From the NCBI GenBank assembly GCA_963930775.1, contig OZ005702.1, positions 5,828,001 through 5,892,000 of the forward strand: a stretch of DNA of 64,000 bases, written 5' to 3'. This DNA comes from Cliona cf. orientalis (Eukaryota; Porifera; Demospongiae; Clionaida; Clionaidae). Shown here in pieces: positions 57,101 to 64,000 of the stretch. How positions within the stretch are numbered: the stretch's first letter is position 1; every line of letters starts with the position of its first letter. The position numbers were made by a program, and so were the translations under genes. A model generated the notes under the pieces. The model was not told where the DNA came from. It did not search any database and saw only the letters and a program-made list of their open reading frames with translations.

Positions 57101-58981
57101 CAAAATCATAGTCCAGTTTAGGGAATAAGCAATCATCATCAATTCTAGACAAAAAATCGGCTGTCTGTTGTGTCGACAACTCACGATCAGGATTTTCGAC
57201 TTGAGAGCAGGTTAGATTCACTCCACATACAGTAGAGCCACCATTGAGCGGTTCAGAATCCTCCAGTAGCCTCTCCCATCCTAGTTCAATTGGATTGTCT
57301 TTTCGCCAAGCGCAAAAGCTGCATTCTGATCCACTGCACTGGTGCATCAGTGTGCTTAAATCATCAGGAACTGGTTGACCAGCGAGCCGAACTCCAGGGT
57401 AAACCTCAAAACTGGACATAGCTAGTCTAGTTGACTTGATCAGTTCACTATTGCTTCGAAAACTGCACTGAGAAATTTGCTTGCGCGCTTAAATTTTCTA
57501 AGCCAGATAGAGTATGCAACCTGTGGTCTCTCAGCTGCATAGAAGCCCTCGTGGTGCGTAGTGGCTTCAGCCAGACACACTAAATGACCTCGGCTCCGCC
57601 TCGGTCATTTAGTGGTCTGGCTTCAGCCACTACACACCACTCGGGCTTCTATGCAGCTAAGAGACCTCGGTTACATACTCTAACTAATACTAAGCACCTG
57701 ACCATTCCAATTGACAACTGACCTGCAAGCACAGTATATAGACCCTGTGTATGTAGTTTGCCATCTCTTTGCGGAGGTGTTGTAGAGAGTAACTAATTAC
57801 CTTTGGGACTCCATACTGGTATTCAGTTGAAACCATGAAGCCTGCATACTACCAGGATTATGCAAATTTCATGTATGACATTGTGCCACATTCTTTAAAT
57901 ACAGCTAAAAAATATGATCAATGCCTTGTATTCCTCACAAAGAGGAGGGACTAAATGCTTTGAAATGGATGGCATTAACTTTGGATGGAAGGCAATATCT
58001 GACATGTACAAGCGTGAGATTGAAAGACGAAATTTGGGTGCTGCAAGGATGGTACCCCGCCTTAGGGAATCCTACGTCCTGCGTGATGCTTGGACAAAAT
58101 TGAATGTGGCTCCTGCAAAAGTGATGCAGGTACAGTAACTATTAAATGTTCTGGTATTATGTGCCTATTCTGACATGCATGTATACATGCTTTAACAGCA
58201 GGAGCAAGTTCTGACAGAATTGTTCCATTATACATCCCAAACCCCGGCTCCAGTGGATGCCCTCTCAGTTCAGAGTACCAGGAAGTATTTAGAAGGTTGT
58301 AATAGGCTCTTTGAAAGGGGTCTTCTCTGTCACACAAAGATCAGAGACGAAAACAGTGAAGTGCTCAAGAGTATCCATGAAGGATATTTGTTCTTTTTGA
58401 ACTGGATAGAATCTCTGATGAAAAAATGTAAATTTAATTATTTTCTATGTTTGCATGAGTTGACTAACTTAACTTTATACTTGCAGATAGAACATTCAAC
58501 TCTTGTGATACCAAGCAGAAGTTATTCCTCTCATGGCAAAGTAAGTTATTCACCCACCCACCCCCCCCCCCCCCCCCATTATGTCACGTATAAGGTATAT
58601 ACATAGTACCCTTCCCTCACACCCAACACCATATACATATATGCACACACTAAATATGCAGCTTGGGATAATCTTCGTATTGATGTATTTGGTTTCAATC
58701 TACTTTGCAAGGATTTTTTCACTCGTTATCCTGGATATTATGTAGTCCCTCTACGTGTTTCAGGAAGTGCTGTCGAAACTCTATTCGCACAGTATAAGTA
58801 CTTAAGTGGAAACAAGCTAGACAGCGTCAATTACACCACTGCAAGAGCCAAGTACATATGCAATAAGACAGTCACAGCCAGTCACCATAGTGGAAAGTAC
58901 TATCGAGATATGCCCCTTTTCATTCCCAGTATTCAACTCAAGAAGAAACAGTATGGAGAAGAGGTACAAAATGAACAATGA
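53153..58981 (+). CDS. P-element-like (THAP9-like) DDE transposase, seven exons, intact
   Basis: The exons are 53153-54101, 54286-54453, 54688-55250, 57905-58129, 58199-58427, 58487-58540 and 58662-58981, and all phases join, giving 835 residues. The N-terminus has a basic KRKK/KRPK stretch and a CxxC region (CKCILWH, CPACKR) in place of a recognisable THAP finger. RWSMVTIRLALAVYTRSP opens the core. The acidic triad is probably FDEVKV, VCDAAAPN and GSAVETLFAQYK, as in P-type transposases. The GTKCFEMDGINFGW block, joined across the 2.65 kb third intron by SHQ|LKNMINAL, is typical of the family. That intron contains the tyrosine recombinase on the other strand. A start at GTG 53078 is possible but less likely. 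Confidence 0.85.
55510..55543. repeat. perfect 14 bp hairpin downstream of the recombinase gene
   Basis: Arms CTAGTTAGAGACCT (55510-55523) and AGGTCTCTAACTAG (55530-55543) are separated by 6 bases. The motif CTAAGAGACCT follows at about 55547 and recurs at about 57656 on the other side of the recombinase gene. Confidence 0.75.
55713..57419 (-). CDS. Crypton-type tyrosine recombinase (DUF3504-like), intact
   Basis: This is a single exon of 568 residues. The C-terminal half has the tyrosine-recombinase set: Arg in FALRSGNEHRRLR, HSLR in TNHSLRVSLATRLFD, His in SRTGHSS and the nucleophile Tyr in VRAYKR. The spacing and wording match Crypton recombinases and the DUF3504 regions of domesticated ZMYM/QRICH1-like proteins. 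The N-terminal half is Ser/Thr-rich with several Cys (CSGSECSFCAW). These enzymes cut and rejoin DNA without a DDE mechanism. It lies antisense in an intron of the P-like transposase, flanked by hairpins. It could be a nested Crypton or an integral part of the element. Confidence 0.88.
   Translation of the reverse strand: MSSFEVYPGVRLAGQPVPDDLSTLMHQCSGSECSFCAWRKDNPIELGWERLLEDSEPLNGGSTVCGVNLTCSQVENPDRELSTQQTADFLSRIDDDCLFPKLDYDFEQVLSQYDSYSGASTMADTSGTYPSNIQPTSCVTTPAAGIATPAALTSTRVYASPKGNKAVEAAKASSIPVKTQGQTDWAVRVWTDWAITRNSKLLHGEDPFSSQFFELTTTEIDFWLSRFVLEVRKSNGDAYPPNSLYQIVCGLQRYLRNHGRADIKLFDNPAFHGFRSTLDGEMKRLNATGKYINKKQAEPISPEQENRLWELGLLGDHSAQVLLNTLVYQVGFFFALRSGNEHRRLRHSPAQIQLFEPPGERAYLVYREDVSKTNQGGLASRKRKPKEVYQYANLENPSRCFVRIYKLYNSKCPTDRPKNAFYLTPLGRPKESVWYSRTPLGHNVLGKIVTDMMKQAGYDGHYTNHSLRVSLATRLFDAQVDEQLIMSRTGHSSTDGVRAYKRASSHLKKVTSDVLNNAKPSVPEKEPDPDPVKRPCVVGVENKENSIQLPTIQITGGTNITININSSS
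57510..57680. repeat. 171 bp foldback upstream of the recombinase gene
   Basis: The sequence is a near-perfect palindrome with arms of about 80 bp, from GAGTATGCAACC at the left to GGTTACATACTC at the right, centred on a CGGCTCCGCC core. It lies 90 bp upstream of the recombinase start. It may be a foldback MITE or a recombination site. Confidence 0.8.
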
Positions 58982-59052
58982 CATAATTAGAATTGTGGAT
59001 GCATAAACAAATGTCATGTACATGTATATAGTGTGTGTATGTTTGCATATGT

Positions 59053-60459
59053 TCAATTGAGCAATGATTTCATTTTTATATGTGATGTCAATAATTCATC
59101 TCTTAAATTCACACCAGCAAGTGTCGATTTGCCTTGTGCAGCAGCGAGTTTTTGTTGCGTAGCACTGATAAATTCACCAAGCCGAGTATGGCAAAGTTTA
59201 CGACTAAGTTCCTTGTACACCAACTTGATAGCAGGGTCAAACTTCGTCACATTAACATCAGTATCCCGTTGCAGTAGGCAGTCGGTAATGAGAGACTTGA
59301 ATTGCTGTTGAAACTCTCTAGTAGCTTCCATTTGCTTCACTGCAACATCTATCATTTCAGGCCCGTACTTTTTAAATGTACACTCATTTGCATTTTCCAT
59401 CACACAACTATCGAGCCCCCTCAGAAATGACAAAAAATCCTTGGAAGGGAAATACATGTATCCTCTATCGCGATATTTTAATTCTTCAGGAATGTGGCTC
59501 TTGTCTGTACACTGAATGCATTTTAGCACCTGTATTTCCTGCTCCAGAATTTCCTTTTGCTCCTGTTTGCAGGAGTGTCGCTTGTCGTATCGAGTATGTA
59601 GCATATTTGCGATTGCAGCCCCACAGAATCTGTAATAAACTGAATCTGCATCCTGGGATAGTGGGCTGGTTGAGCTTGTGGGTTCCAATATCGATTGCTG
59701 AACTGTCGATACACGCTTGAGAAAATAGTTGTATACAGCACCGCAAACAGATATCATAACAGCATCTCTATCCTGCTTATTGACTGACTGCCCTTCACAG
59801 TATCCAAGCCATCGCTGTTGCAAACGGACAAGATCCACATTCTTTTTGGCATCGACGCCTATGTCTGACAATTCTTTGTCAGGGGGCAATAGAAATATAC
59901 TACAATACTGGTGCCACTCTAGTTGAAATTTCATGTATTTTTCTTTACCCTTGTCACAGGATTTGTATAGTGCAGCAAATAAACTTGACAAGGTACGCAG
60001 CAATTCATTTACCAACTGCTTTCCAGAGTTCTGTAGGCATGTCCAAAATCCATTCCGAGCGCTGTTTTCTGTGATGTGTGTCTCACTACTGACTGCCTCT
60101 TTCACGTGCGAAAGAACATCGTCCACATTCACGTCACAAATCGAGAGCATGACTTGAGCCTTTTCCTCCTTGTTCAGCATTTTTCGCTTCCTTTTAGAGC
60201 CCCCCTTAGCGGCGGTATTTTTGCCACGCTTATGTCCTGCTTTTGCCGAGGTAGACGCTTGGCTGCAGCTACCTTGATCTTCGTCTCCATTTGCTCCAAC
60301 TTCGATCTCTTCGCAAAAATCATCTAGATAGAGACAAAGAAAGTCACTCTCGCTCTCGACCTCACCGCTCATTATCGACCGCGACCTCGTTATTTTACTG
60401 CGGTACGCAATGTATAAATTTTTACGCGCTTGCGAAAGTGCTACGTTAGATCGCGTCAT
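59053..60459 (-). CDS. 468-residue protein of unknown function, third gene of the P-like element
   Basis: This is a single open exon. I do not recognise a family. The N-terminus is acidic (SEVESESDF-like region, LYLDDFCEE), followed by a basic Lys/Arg-rich stretch (KRGKNTAAKGGSKRKRK) that looks like a nuclear signal. The rest is helical and Cys-containing with no clear catalytic motif. The start may be the Met at 60459 or the internal one about 28 codons later (MSGEVESESD). Its convergent position opposite the transposase, and the 79 bp repeat upstream, suggest it belongs to the transposon. It could be an accessory DNA-binding or regulatory protein. Confidence 0.65.
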   Translation of the reverse strand: MTRSNVALSQARKNLYIAYRSKITRSRSIMSGEVESESDFLCLYLDDFCEEIEVGANGDEDQGSCSQASTSAKAGHKRGKNTAAKGGSKRKRKMLNKEEKAQVMLSICDVNVDDVLSHVKEAVSSETHITENSARNGFWTCLQNSGKQLVNELLRTLSSLFAALYKSCDKGKEKYMKFQLEWHQYCSIFLLPPDKELSDIGVDAKKNVDLVRLQQRWLGYCEGQSVNKQDRDAVMISVCGAVYNYFLKRVSTVQQSILEPTSSTSPLSQDADSVYYRFCGAAIANMLHTRYDKRHSCKQEQKEILEQEIQVLKCIQCTDKSHIPEELKYRDRGYMYFPSKDFLSFLRGLDSCVMENANECTFKKYGPEMIDVAVKQMEATREFQQQFKSLITDCLLQRDTDVNVTKFDPAIKLVYKELSRKLCHTRLGEFISATQQKLAAAQGKSTLAGVNLRDELLTSHIKMKSLLN

Positions 60460-60493
60460 CTGTCGTATCTACCTCACGTGAGCATACATAGGA

Positions 60494-60572
60494 TGTCACG
60501 TTACTTTGTACACAGTGTTTGCACGCGGGTATGCGCAGTTCGACACTCTCCCTCCCCCTTTATTTACTCTTG
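60494..60572. promoter_or_regulatory. right subterminal 79 bp inverted repeat, probable promoter of the 468-residue ORF
   Basis: This is the partner of 52835-52913. It contains GCGCATACCCGCG and CAAAGTAACGTGAC on the minus strand and lies 35 bp upstream of the annotated start at 60459. Confidence 0.6.
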
Positions 60573-60946
60573 ATTTAACTGTTTATAACTTTTGTACATG
60601 TACATTAGTTTTTATTGTGACATTGACTCATTATGCTCACAAAATGTTGCTATTATGCTCAAGTCAGAGAAGAGAGCTATTATGCTCAAAATTATGCCGG
60701 CATAATGTGCCAAGGCCTACCACTGGACTGGACTACTGGACTCACCTTTGACCCCAAAATATCTGTAATTTTGCACTGATTGGCAATCCTAGAATGCTGT
60801 CGACCGTCGTATCCCTTCTCTGGTCGGGAAGACACAGATTTTATGCTTACTTGCTCTAAATCAGATCAAGTATTCATGCATCAGGCAGGTGAAATTCAAG
60901 CTGGTCAGCCTAGCATCTGAATAATATTATAGCTATATATCTTAGC

Positions 60947-61202
60947 CAGTGGTGTCGCCAAAGGGTGCATATGGGTTCATTTGCACCCAATCCATGCAGC
61001 TGTACACCCGTCCTATGCATGACATGTGTAGTTCTGTTTACCTATAGCCTATCACAGTGCACATTAATTTTCACTACACTAATGATGTATATTATCACTA
61101 TACATGTACATACATAGACTGTCTAATACTACAATATCATATTATATACTATAATACACTTCCACTAGTGTGTGCATGTGCAACTACCTAGAGACGCCAC
61201 TG
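60947..61202. mobile_element. hAT-type MITE (256 bp)
   Basis: The termini are CAGTGGTGTCGCC at the left and CAGTGGCGTCTCT at the right when reverse-complemented, the usual hAT form. A perfect 8 bp target duplication ATCTTAGC lies at 60939-60946 and 61203-61210. It has no coding capacity. Confidence 0.88.
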
Positions 61203-62696
61203 ATCTTAGCTATTCTGTGGCGATGCATAATTATACTCTTTCCTAGCCTGTATCTGTGCTGTAGCTACCAAGTGACAATACACCAAGTAGTGAACTGGTT
61301 AAATTTAGATAGCATCGTGACTAAAGTAGCTTAAAACTTACTCAAGATATATAATACGTAGCTACAACATGGGTATACACTCATCATGCTAGCTACATAT
61401 GTCTCTTATGGTGATTATTTTTTTGCTGACAAGGAGCTCTAGTATATAGTATTAATAATCTTGAGTATCAAGGTATGGAGTTGGTAAATTAATTAAAGTT
61501 TCGTACATATTATATCTGCATCCAGGGTCATTTGGCAAGCATAGGACAACTAGTGGCACAGGAGGCTCATGATCAAAGATCAGCTACAGTGTAGTCCACT
61601 TAAATCGAATCTCAAAATCCATGAAAAATATTTGAATTAAACAAAATTTTGAATTAGCTACAGAGATCCATATAAACTACTGTATTGAGACCCTGCAATG
61701 CTTATTAGTGGAGCATGATTCAACAATATATGAAGCTTTAGAATTGTTCTGAGAGTGATTTAGGTATTAAATAGACACTAAGTTTTATAGTTTCATATCT
61801 CAAGGATCGAGGATTGTATAGTGATCTATGTTATAAATAATATTATGTGTACTTTTGTATGCATGCTAAAGCTGGCTGTACTTTTTCTCTAATTAAGAGA
61901 AAAAACCAATTCAAATTAATTAAAGAATTTGAATTATACGAAAATTCCTTTTCTCTCAGACGACCCTTACCACTTAACACAGGACGGACGCGCCAAACGA
62001 TTGCAGTAACCCTCCGCCTACGCTTTGTGGCGAGGGTTAAAAATTACAAGATGGACGGCTCTTCTGGCTTCTGGCCCATGGGCCACCCTATAGGTTTGTA
62101 CAATGCATTAATAGCTGATCGGGTTTGGGTTGTCGAAAATAAAACTTCTTGTAAGAGTGCATTATTGGCAAACTGCATGTTTGCAAAAATGCAAGTTTAA
62201 AAAAACATACAAGTTTGCAAAAGTACAAGATTGAAAAAATTATAGCAAAATTCAACTTTGAAAAATTATGGTATGGAATGGCCCTTCTGGGCCACCGTAC
62301 GTCCCAGTCAGGTTTCATACAGGCTGATTTTAATAGACAGAAACAATAATTAAATTTCTGTATTGCTGTGGTTTTGTCATAATATTGTTTGGGGGGGGGG
62401 GGGGGCGAGCTTCCCTCTCAGGCCTGTTCCCCTGACTCTGATCTACAATTGTGGATCTGTGGCGATTTAGCTGTTGCACTGAGAGAGACTAGACTGTAAA
62501 TTAGTTATATATTATAGACTTTGAGATGTTTGTATCATTATTAGTACCACTACATGGTACAATTACTGTTTGTTAATACACCAATGGAGAAAAATATAGG
62601 AATAGTACAAAATTATAGTATGTATGAAAATGATTACTGATGCTCATGTTTATGTGTGTAAATAATTATTTCTTTCCAGTATGTTGACAGTAATAC
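61203..62696. other. intergenic region without recognisable genes
   Basis: It is AT-rich. Repeated GCAAGTTTGCAAAA-like units lie near 62165-62220. An inverted pair, GGCCCATGGGCC near 62076 and GGGCCACC nearby, and a poly-G run near 62390-62405 are the only structures seen. No coding region is supported. Confidence 0.5.
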
Positions 62697-64000
62697 TTAG
62701 CTATTGTGATCACTTTTAGTTTCATCTTTTTCTAACTCTACTTCCACTGATTCTCGTCGTCCTCTCTTGTAGAAGGTCAGAACAACACACGTCAACACTA
62801 CCGTCAGTGTCATCAGAATGGCTATCAAGACAATCGTCACTGAGGCACCAATCACAGCTAGTATTACGGACGACATCTCCTTTCTTTCTTCCATCACTGA
62901 ATCTATGAAAATATATAAGTTTTGGTAGCTGGATAGTATTGGTCGTCTTTATATTATACAGGCATATCATGTACCTTCGTTTGAACGAACTATACTGTAC
63001 TCCATTGTCTTGACTAGAGGTGGTGAATCAGTGCTGTAGGACAGCACAGCCTTGCACAGCAGTTTGTTACCACACAATTCCGATGGAAACTGAAACATGG
63101 TACAGTAATTGTTTGCGGCCATCACTCGCTGTAGATGAAAGTCGCCTTCATTGGAAATCATTTGCCCGCTAGCATTATACCAATTGATAGTAGGCATAGA
63201 AGTGATTCCTTGAACTTCGATTGAAACACAGCAGGAGATATTGTGGTGCTGTTGTGGCTCACTGGAGTCTTTATTGATGTAGGTAAGTTCAGTAATTTCC
63301 ATTGTGATGGCACTGTCAGGCACTGGATACAAATTAACAGTGATTGTATTACTACATGTTCAAATATGTAGCATGCTAAGCAATGGAGTGCCTATGTATC
63401 GTAATAACATAAAGCTAAGATCTCTTTACAAACTTTTCAAAAAAGTCCCCAACGTAGGTATACATAAGGTATTATTGTCACTGCACTTCACACTTACCAT
63501 AGGTAAGGACCATATAGTGTTTGTAAACTTTGTTGCCATTTGGATTTCGAGCTTGGCATCGAAATTTTGTTCCATGGAGTGAATCGGTTACTGAGAAGGA
63601 AAGCAGTGCTAAGTTGCGTTTTGGAGAAGAGCTGCTGGAATGCTTGAGTGTGTCTGGCAGTATCCACTCAGTGGTATTGTGGTCTGGGGGGAAGAGACAC
63701 TGTAGTGTAGCTGTATCACCAACTTCTTTTATCAAAAATTCTCCAGTCACATCTATAGGGGACAAAATTTAATATACAATAATATTTGGCATTCATTCAA
63801 CCTGGTATTTCAAAATTAATGAGCTGCAAACTTTTATTTCAAGCGCTAAAGTAAAATTTCTGATGTGAATTTTGTGCTTTTCCACATACGCTGGCGTCCT
63901 AAATTAGATTGATTAGCCAACGCCCATTTGCTGTAGACATCACACGTTAGTGTGCAATCCTTGAAACTGCTAAGATCAACATTTTGCATCATCAGCTCTG
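62697..64000 (-). CDS. Ig-domain single-pass membrane protein (partial)
   Basis: The exons read leftward: a partial exon from beyond 64000 to 63890 (CTLTCDVYSKW, probably an Ig strand region), 63752-63498, 63322-62975 and 62902-62697 with the stop. The internal exons are phase 1-1, as usual for Ig domains. The first complete domain has the canonical Cys-Trp-Cys arrangement (ATLQC, TEWIL, FRCQARNPNG). The second has INWYN and LLCKAVL. The last exon encodes a hydrophobic span beginning SVILAVIGASVTIVLIAI and a short charged tail, RGRRESVEVELEKDE. It would sit in the plasma membrane with Ig domains outside, as an adhesion or recognition protein. The N-terminus lies beyond the window. Confidence 0.85.

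Larger units (their letters stand above)
52513..60719. mobile_element. P-superfamily-like DNA transposon (8.2 kb) carrying a tyrosine recombinase
   Basis: The terminal inverted repeat TAGGCCTTGGCACATTATGC occurs at 52513 and, reverse-complemented, at the right end 60719. The flanks TCACTGGA (52505-52512) and CCACTGGA (60720-60727) form an 8 bp target duplication with one mismatch, the size known for P and hAT elements. Inside are an intact P-like transposase on the plus strand and, on the minus strand, a tyrosine recombinase and a 468-residue protein. Iterated ATTATGCTC motifs lie near both ends, and a 79 bp inverted repeat lies just inside them. All three reading frames are open, so the element may be autonomous. 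Confidence 0.85.

Noticed and set aside
61847-62300. Short plus- and minus-strand ORFs around the GCAAGTTTGCAAAA units.
   Set aside because: They are low complexity, with no homology recognised and no exon signals.
60728-62696. Search for a fourth CARD exon or NLR after the third SCAMP remnant.
   Set aside because: No MASINQ-like start or leader block is present beyond the P-like element.
1-64000. CRISPR arrays, rRNA genes, canonical tRNAs, retroviral or LTR elements.
   Set aside because: No regularly spaced repeats, rRNA-like blocks, complete cloverleafs or reverse-transcriptase motifs were seen.

Overview
The window is animal genomic DNA, most likely from a sponge. Coding exons are broken by short GT-AG introns, several genes encode death-fold (CARD-like) plus NACHT plus leucine-rich repeat receptors (NLRs), there is an immunoglobulin-domain membrane protein, and the whole stretch is full of DNA transposons. 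The sponge call is an inference from the NLR architecture and repeat style. A cnidarian or another invertebrate cannot be excluded from sequence alone.

Layout. The backbone is a recent tandem array of the unit [CARD exon - NLR large exon - short last exon - SCAMP gene]. Copy 1 of the NLR enters at the left edge (1-3393) and is followed by a decayed SCAMP gene (4821-7719). NLR copy 2 has a CARD exon (8911-9220), a bipartite nuclear-localisation exon (9692-9769), a large NACHT exon (13831-18783) and a tiny last exon (19271-19321). Its SCAMP gene follows (20868-24592). NLR copy 3 has a CARD exon (25130-25445), then a 13.2 kb intron, then a 10,986 bp exon (38690-49675) that encodes four complete NACHT modules in one open frame, and a tiny last exon (49849-49889). 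Only the last SCAMP exon survives after it (51888-52034).

The copy 3 intron holds a stack of nested transposons. A short-TIR element (25997-36098) contains a piggyBac element (26024-35282, flanked by TTAA). That contains a 5.9 kb element with 74 bp terminal inverted repeats and a 9 bp target duplication (29331-35217), coding for a RecQ-like helicase and a large DUF6589-type protein. A 203 bp TA-flanked MITE (32207-32409) sits in an intron of the DUF6589 gene. I find no MULE, hAT, piggyBac or mariner transposase in the 5.9 kb element, so DUF6589 is the candidate transposase. This is the best candidate for an undescribed mobile system.

A second large element (52513-60719, 8 bp target duplication) carries an intact seven-exon P-element-like DDE transposase. 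An intact Crypton-type tyrosine recombinase lies on the opposite strand inside one of its introns, and a third 468-residue protein of unknown function is also present. Its ends carry iterated ATTATGCTC motifs and a 79 bp subterminal inverted repeat that lies upstream of both outward-starting genes. Several MITEs (TA-flanked, 9 bp-flanked and hAT-like) are scattered elsewhere, some with natural empty sites in the paralogous copies. The right end (62697-64000, minus strand) is a partial Ig-superfamily transmembrane protein gene.

Functionally, the NLRs are presumed intracellular immune sensors. The array shows active duplication, internal module amplification, apparent homogenisation of the NACHT core and decay of some copies.
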